Below are positions 1 to 10,561 of a DNA stretch of 64,000 bases, piece after piece (positions within the stretch are counted from its first letter, which is position 1; each line of letters opens with the position of its first letter). Source of the stretch: Ailurus styani. Lineage: Eukaryota > Chordata > Mammalia > Carnivora > Ailuridae. The stretch spans positions 13,976,203 to 14,040,202 of the forward strand of contig LNAC01000003.1 of assembly GCA_002007465.1 (NCBI GenBank). The letters are read 5' to 3'. Position numbers and translations under genes: made by a program. Under the pieces are notes generated by a model that saw nothing but the letters and a program-made list of their open reading frames with translations, ran no database searches and had not been told where the DNA came from.

Positions 1-579
1 TAAGAACAAGGAGAGCAAGATGGTGGTTTGAGGAGAGTGCTGTGGAGAATAGCACAAGAGGACAGGACTGACACACCAAGCATTCTGGGCCCACTTCTTA
101 ATCTGGCCCAAGATAGCCTGAGGAAGACAGCACAAAGTTGTTGTTGCTTGTTTTTCCACAAAATCACATCATACATCACTGGGGAGAACTCTTCAAGGGA
201 CTGTAGAAATTAATTTAAAAATAAATATATTTTATGGGGGATTATTATTTAATGTTGGTTGAGAAAATTAAATACTAGCAGGAAAAGTAGAAATTCATTC
301 ATTCTTTTTTTTTTTAAATTTGAAGTAAATGAAAATAGCATACTGGCTAACAAACATAAAGTTAATGCCTTTTACACCTTTCTATTAACTCCAGCTACTA
401 GAGTCACATAATACCCCTAATGTGTGGTGAATTAATTATGTCTGAATATGGTCCTTCTCAGAAAGTAGTTTTTAATTGTTGAATGTTTTTACTCTCAATA
501 GAATTGATTTGCATTTAAATGAGCAGTCCTTCAAGTGATTATCTGCTTAGATTTTGTATTAACATAAAATTATTGAGTA
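1..579. other. Unannotated AT-rich DNA
   Basis: No recognisable repeat or gene. The first 210 bases are less AT-rich and contain a 61-codon ORF with no recognisable domain. The rest is A/T-rich with homopolymer runs. I assign no function. Confidence 0.5.
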
Positions 580-1048
580 TAGACTTACCTCAGAAATACT
601 GCAGTTTTAGTTCCACAAAAATGGTAATATCACAGTAAAGTGAGTCAAATGATTTTTTTTTGTTTTCACAATGCATATAAAAGTTATGTTTACACTATAC
701 TGAGGTATATTCAGTGCCCAATAGCATTATGTCTAAAAATGCCCATACCTTAATTTAAAAAGACTGTTGCTAAAAAATGCTGACCATCATATGAGCTTTC
801 AGAGAGTTGTAATCAATAATCAGAGATTACCATAACAAATATAATACTAATAAAAAGTTTAAAATACTGTGAGAATTACTAAAATATGACACACAGAAAC
901 GTAAAGTGAGCAAATGCTGTTGTTTAAACGGTGCCAATAGATTTGTTCTACTCAGGGTTGCCACAAACCTTCAATTTGTGAGAAAAAAAAAACACGCAGT
1001 ATCTGCAAAGTGAAATCAGGCAGAGTGCAACAAAATGAGGCACGCTTA
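580..1048 (-). mobile_element. Tigger1-like internally deleted DNA transposon, copy A
   Basis: The segment opens with a decayed CATACCTCAGA-type terminus and closes with its rough inverted counterpart (AATGAGGCACGC), as expected for Tigger1-family (pogo/Tc1-mariner) ends. Between them are Tigger1-like stretches such as GCATTATGTCTAAAAA and CAGGGTTGCCACAAACCTTC. The transposase gene is missing: the left-end sequence passes straight into the right-end sequence near 815, so this is a non-autonomous MITE-type derivative of about 470 bp. It is colinear with a second copy at 19704-20167. Orientation is by convention only. A carnivore Tigger1a-type subfamily is likely but not checked. Confidence 0.75.
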
Positions 1049-1599
1049 TTTCTATTTTAGAACATACTGGAATGATAGCATGCTTGGAAACAGTGGAAAG
1101 TTTAAACAAATTAATATATACTTTAAAACTTATTTTCTGTGTATTTAATAAATTAACTAAATGTCCTTAAAGACATAACAGTTTCTATTCCAATTTAAAT
1201 AAGCAACTATTTTTTTTACTGTTGATAGTATAATTATTCATGTTATTTGAATGGGATAATTGTGTATGTGCTAATAGCTATATAAACTAATCCTCAATTA
1301 TCACCAAAATTTATTGAGACTAAAACATTTTCTATGTGTGTGTGTTAATCTTTAAAAGCCATTCAAAATCATCTTTGTAGGATTATGGGAAATACATGCA
1401 CTTAATATAAGCATTAACCTACAAATCCAGGTAGAATGCTAGAAATATATTTGAAATAACAGAAAAAATAAAATTAATATTGAAAGACATGATAGAATAT
1501 TGATGATTATTTAAAATACAATAAAAAATATACCTTGAATGAAGCTCTCAGATCATCCTGGCATTATTTTTAATTCAAAAGAGTAACACCAAACATTTA
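1049..1599. other. Unannotated AT-rich DNA
   Basis: A/T-rich sequence without a recognisable gene or repeat. The last 11 bases (1589-1599) are the left target-site duplication of the following SINE. Confidence 0.5.
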
Positions 1600-1800
1600 T
1601 TTATTTATTTATTAAGATTTTATGTATTTATTTGACAGAGAGAGACACAGCGAGAGAGGGAACACAAGCAGGGGGAGAGGGAGAAGGAGAAGCAGGCTTC
1701 CTGCTGAGCAGGAAGCCCAATGCGGGGCTCGATCCCAGGACCCTGGGATCATGACCTGAGCTGAAGGCAGCCGCTTAACGACTGAGCCACCCTGGTGCCC
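1600..1800 (-). repeat. CAN-SINE (SINEC), older subtype
   Basis: Reverse-strand carnivore tRNA-derived SINE. It starts with a TTTATTTATT tail, then a purine-rich body, GATCATGACCTGAG (reverse of the B-box region) and GAGCCACCCTGGTGCCC (reverse of the head). The flanks CCAAACATTTA (1589-1599) and CCAAATATTTA (1801-1811) are a target-site duplication with one mismatch. Confidence 0.93.
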
Positions 1801-1811
1801 CCAAATATTTA

Positions 1812-2569
1812 ATTTGTAAAGCCACTGCTATAACCCATTACCAAAGTTTGAGAATTTCTTGGTCTCTCTAATCTACTTCCTTTCCTTCTACTTCAGTTAG
1901 AAAGAGTAATGCATCAATTTTAGGGAAAAAACAAAGGAAATAAAATGAAAGATCATCATGTATATGCATGTACATTGATCGTATTTCTAATAGAATAGGA
2001 CTACACTACCTCTAACAGCTCTCTCTATATATAACAGGATGTGTAAGGTTATTGTTAACTTGCAGCTGATTTGAGGTAGCTCTTTGATTATCTCTAGGGG
2101 TATATGGAACTATGGTGCTGATTATTGTCCAAGATATCAGTGAAATGTGTTAACACTGACTTATAAAATGCTGCTTAAAGTCCTGAAACCCCACAAAGTA
2201 TTCCTTGTACGAGCAGCTTATTTATATTGAAAATGCATGAACTATATTTCCTAAATCTGCATCTGTTTTGACTATGTGACCTAAGGGATAAAGAACATTT
2301 CAGTATATATGTGCCTTTGTTTATCTGAAACTGGGATATCTTGAATATTTTGGTGGTTTGTGACCCAGAAATCAAATGCTTCTTTCGCAACTGAGCAAAG
2401 CTATGCATGGATGTCTCAGATATTCTTTATTTTTACAATGTATTCTGACTCTTTCTCTAGCAAAACAACCATAATTATTGAAAATTATATTTAAAAAATT
2501 AAAGTATCTATCAATTGCCCTTAGGGTATACAACAATAATCTAAATATTTGTTCCAGAAAATCTCCTAA
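1812..2569. other. Unannotated AT-rich DNA
   Basis: No recognisable repeat family or gene. A 77-codon reverse ORF lies at 2175-2408 but has no recognisable motif and is consistent with chance. Confidence 0.45.
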
Positions 2570-3110
2570 ATCACAGTAAGGAAAGGGAAAGTCTCATGTA
2601 TTTGTGCTGTAATCTACTATTTCCCCCCTCCTTCCCATAGCCCCAGCTCAGGAAATGGGTTCTCCTGGCTTGTGTAGCCAAGAACAAAGATTTCCCTCTC
2701 CTCTCAGGTCCCTGTCTAAGGCCATGGTGTCCCTCTAGAATGGAAAGGCTACCAACATTTCCTGTCTTATATCCACTCTCCCAGTTCTGATATTGTAGAA
2801 GCTTTCTTCCGGGCAAAAGCAGATGAAAGGTTGTGGGTCCCTTCTCAATTTAGCCCACTTGTAGGGTGGAATGTCCACCCCAGCAAGACAGAAGACCCGG
2901 GCCCCAATCACCCCTGCCACAGCTTGTTCATAGGATATGGGTTGCATAATGGTAGAAGCAAGTTGAGAAGATGGGACTATTACCCCCACCAGTGAATGAC
3001 ACATGCAGAAAGAAAGGCCATGACTTTGACAGAAGTAAATTACTCTTTCTGCCCCTAATTGTAGAGCAGTAGTGTAGAAGATTATACCATGACCTAAGGT
3101 GCATTCACTG
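2570..3110. other. GC-richer block of unknown origin
   Basis: This block is clearly more GC-rich than both flanks and holds CCCGGGCCCC near 2898. Reverse-strand ORFs of 89 codons (2735-3004) and 81 codons (2571-2816) overlap in different frames. No protein family is recognised, and no poly(A) tail or target-site duplication is visible. An old LTR, a decayed retrocopy or an unrecognised exon are all possible. Only the change in composition is clear. Confidence 0.3.
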
Positions 3111-3154
3111 CTTTCTATAAAGGGAGTGAGTTTCTTTTTAAGAAAAGCTAGCTT

Positions 3155-3352
3155 GGGCGCCTGGGTGGCTCAGTGGGTTAAAGCCTCTGCTTTCGGCTCA
3201 GGTCATGATCTCAGCATCCTGGGATCGAGGCCACATCGGGCTCTCTGCTCAGCAGGGAGCCTGCTTCCTCCTCTCCCTGTCTCTCTGCCTGCCTCTCTGT
3301 CTACTTGTAATCTCTCTCTGTGTCAAATAAATAAATAAAATCTTTAAAAAAA
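3155..3352 (+). repeat. CAN-SINE (SINEC), young subtype
   Basis: Forward copy with GGGCGCCTGGGTGGCTCAG head, GTGGGTTAAAGCC, CTCAGGTCATGATC, a CT-rich body and an AAATAAATAAATAAAATC plus poly(A) tail. Target-site duplication AAAAGCTAGCTT (3143-3154) and AAAAGTTAGCTT (3353-3364), one mismatch. Near-consensus, so likely recent. Confidence 0.95.
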
Positions 3353-3364
3353 AAAGTTAGCTTA

Positions 3365-3639
3365 AGAGTGAGGTAAAAAACAATGGATATTTTGTGGTAA
3401 GCAATTGTGAGGAGTCTGGTAGCTTCATGATAGCAATAAGCTAAATCATTAACCAGTTAGAAGTTAAAAGAGAGAACCAGGGAAAGAAACATGTAAGACC
3501 CTTTATGGAGCCAAAAGAGTCATGAGACTGGACTCAAAGACTACCCTTGCAAGGGACTTCAATTTAGTTGGATCAGACTGTGGAGCAATTTAGGCCTTGG
3601 ACATTGACAAAAGCAATACTTTTCAATGGGAAAATAGTG
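3365..3639. other. Unannotated sequence before the HAL1-like element
   Basis: No confident match. It may include the decayed 5' end of the LINE that follows. Confidence 0.35.
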
Positions 3640-4193
3640 AAGGCTAACCTCTGAGTGTGACACCAGTAGAGATGGATCAGTTAGATTTTTATAAAGTGAT
3701 CAGAGAAAGCAGTAGCCAAGAGAGTTCTGCTAAGCCACTATCATCCCAGAGTGACTCTCTGCCTAAGTTTGTACTCTCTGAGGAGAGACATCACAGGATA
3801 CACATTGTGGGGGAAACAGATTTCACTGAACTACTCCAGCCAAGTCACTAGCAAATAAAATGACATTATCAACAAGCCCCAGAAGTGGGCTCAGTTTAAA
3901 GTTGTTTTCGATCTAAATATTACTTAAATATATAATCTAAATTGTCCATTCTTCCACAAAATATTATGAAACACTAAAAGAAACAGGAAAGTGTATCCCA
4001 TACACAGGGAAAACAGAAGGCAAGAGAAATCTTGTTTGAGAAAAGGGAAGGTGTCAACTTAACAGACAGACTTAAAATAACTATTGTAAATATATTCAAA
4101 GAACTAAAGAAAACCGTGATTTAAAGAAGTAAAAAAAAAGGTAATATGAGAATGTTTCATCAAATTAAGAACACTTATAAAGAGATTAAAACT

Positions 4194-4413
4194 GGGGGGC
4201 CTGGTGGTGCAGTTAGTTAAGTGTCCAACTCTTATCATGATCTCAGGGTCCTGAGATTGAGCCCCATATCAAGCTCTGCACTCAGTGGGGAGTCTGCTTG
4301 AGGATTCTGTCTCTTTCTCTCTTTCTCTTTCTCCCTCCCCCTGCTTACACACTCTCTCCTCTCTCTCTCTCTAAAATAAATAAATAAATAAATAAATAAA
4401 TAAATATTTTTTA
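4194..4413 (+). repeat. CAN-SINE, older diverged copy
   Basis: Forward copy with a decayed head (GGGGGGCCTGGTGGTGCAG), AGTTAAGTGTCCAACTCTT, ATCATGATCTCAGGGTCC, a long CT-rich body and an (AAAT)n tail near 4370-4405. It interrupts the HAL1-like element. The short ATTAAAA on both sides may be remnants of the target-site duplication. Confidence 0.88.
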
Positions 4414-4716
4414 AATATTAAAATTATAACAAAAACCAAGTGGAAATTCTTGAGCTGACCAAAATAATATCTGAGATGAAAACTTTACTACAACACCTCA
4501 ACTGCCAGTTTGAGCTGGCAGGAGAAAGAATCAGTAAACTTGAAGACAGGTTGATAAAGATTATGCAATCTAAGGAGCAGGGAGAAAAAAAAATGAAGAA
4601 AAAAGAACACGGCCTCTGAAAACTGTGGGACTCCATTATGCACAGCAACCTACCCATGAAGGGAGTACCATAGGAGAGGAGAGACAGACAAGGGTAGAAA
4701 TATATTTGAATAAATA

Positions 4717-5070
4717 ATGGCTGAAAATTTCAGAAATTCGATTCAAAATATTGCTCTACCAAACCAAGAAGCTCAACCAACTCCAAGTAGGATAAATGGA
4801 AAGGGGTCTTGTGGATCCAGCTATGGAGAAGTAAAAATATTGAAAGACAAAGAGAAAACCTTGAAAGAAGGGAGAGGAAAACAGATTGTCACATACAACA
4901 GAACCACAGTAAGATTAAAAACTTTATCAGAAACGTTGGAAGCCAGAAGACAGTGGGATGACATATTCAAAGTGCAAAAACAAAACAAAGATGTTGTTAG
5001 TAGGCCTATCTTACAAGAAACTAAAGAAAGTTCTTCAGATGGAAAATACATAACACCAGATAATAATTAA
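4717..5070 (+). pseudogene. L1/HAL1 ORF1 C-terminal remnant
   Basis: A 117-codon open frame inside the HAL1-like element. The frame includes KILKDKEKTLKEGRGKQIVT and later EARRQWDDIFKVQ, which correspond to the C-terminal RNA-binding part of L1 ORF1 proteins (KAKDKERILKAAREK- and EARRQWDDIFKV-type motifs). In intact L1, ORF1p is an RNA chaperone that binds L1 RNA. Upstream coding sequence (about 4440-4716) is in other frames with stops, so this is a relic and not a gene. The open length is probably chance survival. Confidence 0.7.
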
Positions 5071-5860
5071 AATCCATATAAAAAATAAAGAGCATCAGCA
5101 AAAGTAATTAAATATTCAGGGAAATATAAAAGTTATTATAATTGTGAATTTCCTCTCTTTTCTTCTAGAACTGATTTAAAAAGCAATTGTGTAATATAAT
5201 GGGTATCTAATTATACTGTTGGACTTATAAAATTTAGAAACATAACATTAATTTTGTTAACAGTACAAGGGTAAACAATATAGATAGGTACAGAGATGTA
5301 CTACTATAAGGAAATGACACCAGATAATAATTTGAATCCATGGGGGAAAAAATGAAAAGAATCAGAAATTGCAATTAAGATAATTTATGTTAAAAATTTA
5401 AAAATAAATTTGTTCTCCTTCTATCAGTTTTGTTAAAGACATAAAATCATATAAATTATGTAAATATATTATACCTGTCTTAACCACATATTATTCGGTT
5501 TTAATATATGTTCAATAAAATTTTATACATATTATATATAACAATAGCACAAAAAGAGGAAGTAGGAATAGAGCTTTGTAGAAGTAATATTTCTATATTT
5601 CACTGAATTTCAGTTAACATAAATATGAAGTAGCTCATTAAAGTGTTCACTGCATTTGTTTTCTCAAAGAAAACAAATCCAGACAAAGCAGGAAAGAATA
5701 TCCAATGGAAAAAAGATAGTCTCTTAAACAAATGGTATTGGGAAAATTGGACAGCCACATGCAGAGGAATGAAACTGGACCATTTCCTTACACCACACAC
5801 AAAAATAAACTCAAAATGGATGAAAGACCTCAATGTGAGACAGGAATCCATCAAAATCCT

Positions 5861-6052
5861 TTTTTTAAAGATTTTATTTATTTATATGACAGAGAGAGAG
5901 ATCACAAGTAGGCAGAGAGGCAAGCAGAGGGAGAGGAAGAAGCAGGCTCCCTGCTGAGCAGAGAGCCCAATGAGGGGCTTGATCCTAGGACCCTGAAATC
6001 ATGACCCAAGCTGAAGGCAGAGGCTTAACCCACTGAGCCACCCAGGCACCCT
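5861..6052 (-). repeat. CAN-SINE nested in L1
   Basis: Reverse copy with TTTTTTTAAAGATTTTATTT at its tail, then AAGTAGGCAGAGAGG, AATCATGACCCAAGC and CACTGAGCCACCCAGGCACC at its head. It is flanked by a perfect 18-bp target-site duplication, GGAATCCATCAAAATCCT, at 5843-5860 and 6053-6070. Removing one duplicate restores L1 continuity, so it is younger than the L1. Confidence 0.97.
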
Positions 6053-6794
6053 GGAATCCATCAAAATCCTTGAGGAGAACACAGGCAGCAACCTCTTCAA
6101 ACTCAGCCACAGCTACTTCTTCCTAGAAACATCGCCAAAGACAAGGGAAGCAAGGGCAAAATGAACATTGGGACTTCATCAAGATCAAAAGCTTTTGCAC
6201 AGCAAAGGAAACAGCCAACAAAACCGAAAGACAACCTATAGAATGGGAGAAGATATTTGCAAATGACATATCAGATAAAGAGCTAGTATCCAAAATCTAT
6301 AAAGAACTTATCAAACTCAACACCCGAAGAATAAATAAACCAATCAAGAAATGGGCAGAAGACATGAACAGACATTTCTGCAAAGAAGACATCCAATGGC
6401 CAAAAGACACATGAAAAAGTGCTCAACATCACTTAGCATCAGGGAAATACAAAGCAAAACCACAGTGAGATACTACCTCACACCAGTCAGAATGGCTAAA
6501 ATTAACAAGGCAAGAAACAACAGATGTTGGTGAGGACGCAGAGAAAGGGGAACCCTCCTACACCATCGGTAGGAATGCAAGATGGTACAGCCACTCTGGA
6601 AAACAGTATGGAGGTTCCTTAAAAAGTTGAAAAGAGAGCTACCCTACAACCCAGCAATCACACTACTGGGTATTTATCCTAAAGATACAAATGTAGTGAT
6701 CCGAAGGGGTACATGCACCCAAATGTTTATTGTGGCAATGTCCACAATAGCCAAACTATGGAAAGAACCTAGATGTCCATCAACAGATGAATGG

Positions 6795-6946
6795 NNNNNN
6801 NNNNNNNNNNNNNNNNNNNNNNNNNNNNNNNNNNNNNNNNNNNNNNNNNNNNNNNNNNNNNNNNNNNNNNNNNNNNNNNNNNNNNNNNNNNNNNNNNNNN
6901 NNNNNNNNNNNNNNNNNNNNNNNNNNNNNNNNNNNNNNNNNNNNNN
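6795..6946. other. Sequence gap (152 N)
   Basis: A run of N in the L1 ORF2 region, immediately before an AT dinucleotide run. The true gap length is not knowable from this sequence. Confidence 0.99.

Positions 6947-6987
<41 letters not shown>
6947..6987. repeat. (AT)n microsatellite
   Basis: About 20 AT units directly after the gap, then ATGGAATATTATGCAGCC. Intact L1 has a short TATATATA stretch just before that motif, so this is probably an expansion of that seed. Confidence 0.95.
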
Positions 6988-6989
<2 letters not shown>

Positions 6990-7765
6990 GGAATATTATG
7001 CAGCCATCAAAAGAAATGAAATCTTGCCATTTACAACAGCATGAATGGAACTAGTGGGTTATGCTAAGCAAAATGAGTCAATCAGAGAAAGACAATTATC
7101 ATATGATCTCTCTGATATGAGGAATTTGAGAGGCAGGGCGGGGGGTGGTGGGGAGTAGGGAGGAAAAAAATGAAACAAGATGGGACCACAGAGGGAGAGA
7201 AACCATAGAGACTCTTAATCTCAGGAAATAAATTGAGGGTTTCTGGTGGGGGGGTGGGGAAGGGGTGGGATAGAGTGGTTGTGTTATGGACATTGGGGAG
7301 GGTATGTGTTATGGTGAGTGTTGTGAATTGTGTAAGACTGATGAATCACAGACCGGTACCCCTGAAGCAAATAATACATTATATGTTAATTAAAAAAAAG
7401 AAAAGAAATCCAAAAAAATATATTGAAAAAGCATTACAAGGATTAAAATGTTATAACAGAGGAATACAGGCTACTCACAAAAGAGTATATATTACATGAC
7501 CCGTTATCACAAAATGTATTAGAAAAGGCAAATATGTATATCTAGAAAGTAGACATATGGTTGCATAGGTCTTGGGAAAGATGGTTCAAGGGATATAGGA
7601 GAGACTAATCAGCATGAAATTTGGGGTGATTACAAATGTTCAAAATCATGGTTAATGGGTACACAACTCTGAGAATATACAAAATGCTCTTGAATTGCAC
7701 ACTTTAAATGGGTGGATTTCATGGTATGAATTATATCTCACTAAAGCTATTTAAAAAGAAATAAA

Positions 7766-8884
7766 AATATAACTTGTATTTCTGTGTTCATAACTTTTCT
7801 GTTTTGTAACTTGCAGAATTCTTGTTAGAGTTGACTTCGTTAAATGCAGAAACATAAAAAAGGAAATGTGTTATGCTAAAGAAGAATGTGCATTATAAAA
7901 CCAAAATGTGACTTCCAGCTGCATACTAAGATAAAGGATTTCAGCATTTTTTATATTTTTTACACTTTGTAATACTCAAGAACATTAGCTTTCCAAATGG
8001 TGCTTAACTTACTTATTCAAAATTAAGGAAATACATATATTAAATAATGGAAAACATTCATCTTTGACTAAATGTAAAATTATCTAGGAGCTGCAGGAAA
8101 ATGTGTAAGTGCACACCTTTTAAGGTCCTTCAACTGGACCCATTTAATTTTGGATGAGAAACATCACCAAAATTTCTAAACACCTCTCTTAAATTCTGTT
8201 GTGAATTAAGTAATCTGGAGAAGGGGGTTGCTAACTGTTAACAAGTTGAGCTCTCCAAATCTAGCTGAAAATCATCTATATGTAGAGCTCTTTATGTCTC
8301 CTTTGTGGCCAACAAAGTTGAATACTATTGAGAGGTCAGGAAGAAATGAGTGTTTCTAGACAAAGAGTTGAGAACAACAGTGTTAAATGCTTTTGAACGC
8401 AGTATAAGAGATAAAGAAGTGAGAAGTCATTAAATGCCTGCATATAATCCCCTCATGGGACTGCTTTATAGAGAAAAATAAATAAATGACTTTATGTATC
8501 AGGCTATTTGTCCCAAGTTACATAAAGCTCCTAAGATAATCCATACTCCTATATAGCAGTCTTAAGTGTCCAGTATTCCTCATGTGGGATTTAAATAGGA
8601 TTCTGAATGTTTCTTTGTTATCTGTCAATATGTTTAGTCACAAATGAATTGCAGTAAAGGGGATTTTAATAATTATTATTACAATGCCAATAAATTTAAT
8701 ATTGTATGTCTTTCAAAGGTGTTATTTTTCTCCAGCTAAGAACTTTGTGCAGTTTCTACTGAAGCTGAATTAGAAATTAACACTGGGATCCAACTGAATA
8801 CTAGTTTCTTTGGTTTAAATACTTATGCTTGTTAATTAATGGTATATTGAAAGCATGCATTCTCTTTCCAAAGTTTCACTTTCT
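7766..8884. other. Unannotated AT-rich DNA
   Basis: A/T-rich sequence with no gene or confident repeat. Some stretches may be very old transposon relics that I cannot assign. Confidence 0.45.
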
Positions 8885-8896
8885 TATTTGGTTTCT

Positions 8897-9107
8897 TTTT
8901 TTTTTTTTTTTAAGATTTTATTTATTTATTTGACACAGAGAGAGAGATTTCAAGTAGGCAGAGAGGCAGGCAGAGAGACAGGGAGAGGAGGAAGCAGGCT
9001 CCCTGCTGAGCAGAGAGCCTGATGCGGGCCTCGATCCCAGGACCCTGAGATCATGACCTGAGCCGAAAGCAGAGGCTTTAACCCACTGAGCCACCCAGGC
9101 GCCCCCC
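8897..9107 (-). repeat. CAN-SINE, young subtype
   Basis: Reverse copy with a long T run, AAGATTTTATTTATTTATTT, AAGTAGGCAGAGAGGCAGGC, GATCATGACCTGAGCC and CACTGAGCCACCCAGGCGCC. Target-site duplication TATTTGGTTTCT at 8885-8896 and 9108-9119, perfect. Confidence 0.97.
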
Positions 9108-9229
9108 TATTTGGTTTCTAAATCAGTATTAGTAAGTTCGGTTAAAACTAGAAAATATATATTAAGAAAAATGAAGGACACATCACTTCCACCTTTATGT
9201 CACAGACACAGATGGTGATATAACCGCCT

Positions 9230-9366
9230 TTAATACTTTGATATGTGTCCATATAGCCAGTCAATGATTTTAGCCCAGTGGGATCCATTTGAGACTTCTA
9301 ATCTACAGATGTGTAAGATAATAAATTTATGTGGCTTTTAAGCCACTGCAGTAGAAAACTAATAAA
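9230..9366 (+). repeat. MLT1-like (ERVL-MaLR) LTR 3' end
   Basis: Sequence GATTTTAGCCCAGTGGGATC, then GAGACTTCTAATCTACAGA, GTAAGATAATAAATTTATG and TTTTAAGCCACTGCAG matches the conserved 3' end of MLT1-type LTRs, where AATAAA lies before TTTTAAGCCACTAAG. Only the 3' portion is clear. Confidence 0.6.
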
Positions 9367-9850
9367 TGCAGGTGCAAGGCTTTTTTCTTCTATCAAGATC
9401 AAGTGAGACCTCCCAACCGATGAGCTGTTGTAGAGACATGATGGTTCTCACTGCTCTTTGTACTCACTACCTGAGTTCCCAAGAAAGAGGGGAAGCATAT
9501 TATCTCAAATGGACTCCACATATAATATAAAAATTAAAAGATGGATGTGATAACTAGATGTGAATTTCAACTTTTAACAAATAGTCTTTACCAATCTTAG
9601 TTTCCTTAATGCCTTTCATGTCTCAAAGTTGCATTTGTGTGTCATTTAGCTTACCTTTTAGGGAAGGTTCTAGTGTATGCAATGAGCAAATTCCCAACAT
9701 TAAAACATTTTGAGAGAACTAATGCTGGTAAAATCTCCTCCTGCAATTTTAAAAGCCATAATCAGAAAGGATCATGATCTGTCAAAGATCAGTGGCCCTC
9801 GAACAAGATAGCCAGGAAATGAGAATTTCTTCAGATTTCTGAATATTCTT
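9367..9850. other. Unannotated DNA
   Basis: No recognisable repeat or gene. Confidence 0.4.
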
Positions 9851-9861
9851 TGAGTCTGGTA

Positions 9862-10040
9862 CTTTTCTTTTCTCTCTTTCTTTCTTTCTTTCTTTGGGAG
9901 AGAGACTGGGAGGGAGTTGCGGCAGAGGGAGAGGGAGAGAGAGAATCTTAAAGAGGCTCCACACCCATACCTGAGATCATGACCTGAGTTGAAATCAAAG
10001 AGTTGGACACTTAACTGACTGTGCCACCCCATTACACACC
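9862..10040 (-). repeat. CAN-SINE, old diverged copy
   Basis: Reverse copy with a (CTTT)n-like tail, a purine-rich body, GAGATCATGACCTGAGTTGA and a decayed head. Similar flanks TGAGTCTGGTA (9851-9861) and TGAGTCTAGTA (10045-10055) are probably the target-site duplication. Confidence 0.85.
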
Positions 10041-10116
10041 CCTCTGAGTCTAGTATCTTAAACAAATATTTTAAGTCAGTCAAAAAAGACAATAATGGAA
10101 AATATTTTTGGTGACT

Positions 10117-10561
10117 CTATTAGTTAGAGTTCTCAAGAGAAACAGCGCCAATAGAAGATATCTATCTACATCAATATTTATATCTATATATTTATCTACA
10201 TATTGACATGTTTTAGGGAACTGACTTATGCAATTGCGGAGACTTGGCAAATCCAAAACCTGATGCGGGTGGCTGATAGACTGCAGACTTAGCAAAGAAT
10301 TGCAGTTAAGTACAAAGGCAGTATGCTGCAGAATTGCCTCTCACTCAAAAGTGGTCTGTCTTTAGTTCTATTCAGGCCTTCAACTGATTGGATGAAATCC
10401 ATGCACATTATCAAGTGCAAACTATATTTACTCAAAGTCCACCTATTTCACTGTAAGCCTCGTCCAAAAACACCTCACAGAAACACCCAGAATAATGTTT
10501 GACCAGATTTCTGGGCACTGTACCTCAGACACATTGACACATAAAATTAACCATTACAGTG
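10117..10561 (-). repeat. Old LTR-like repeat (MaLR type, tentative)
   Basis: The segment contains TTCTCAAGAGAAACAG at the left, TCAGGCCTTCAACTGATTGG in the middle and ACACATAAAATTAACCATTAC at the right. Together these are a widespread mammalian LTR pattern, which I place with MaLR/ERVL LTRs in reverse orientation. The exact subfamily is not certain. Confidence 0.55.

Larger units (their letters stand above)
5681..7396 (+). mobile_element. 5'-truncated carnivore L1 (ORF2 C-terminus and 3' UTR)
   Basis: Broken frames read as the end of L1 ORF2: [20 protein letters not shown] near 5727, a segment encoding [17 protein letters not shown] near 6346, [13 protein letters not shown] near 6640 and MEYYAAIKRNEI near 6988. 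A G-rich 3' UTR and a GTTAATTAAAAAAAAG tail follow. The copy is truncated, frameshifted and cannot move by itself. Its ends are set by a likely target-site duplication AAAGAAAACAAATCC (5666-5680) and AAAGAAAAGAAATCC (7397-7411). It is interrupted by a SINE at 5861-6052 and a gap at 6795-6946, and sits inside the older HAL1-like element. Confidence 0.9.
3640..7765 (+). mobile_element. HAL1-like (ORF1-only L1 relative) element split by later insertions
   Basis: Three pieces (about 3640-4193, 4414-5680 and 7412-7765) read as one old forward LINE. The first resembles the 5' region of L1ME/HAL1 elements (GACATTATCAACAAGCCCC, AGAAGTGGGCTCA). The second runs from ORF1 into 3' UTR with no ORF2 between. 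The third is an L1-type 3' end (CACAACTCTGAGAATATAC, TTGCACACTTTAAATGGGTG, ATTATATCTCACTAAAG). Together they are about 2.2 kb, near the roughly 2.5 kb expected for HAL1. The 3' UTR contains a decayed internal duplication (5052-5230 resembles 5318-5500). Boundaries are approximate. L1ME with a deleted ORF2 is an alternative label. Confidence 0.6.

Noticed and set aside
6582..7019. 145-codon ORF spanning the N run
   Set aside because: It is L1 ORF2 sequence read across unknown bases and an AT microsatellite, so the frame is not real.
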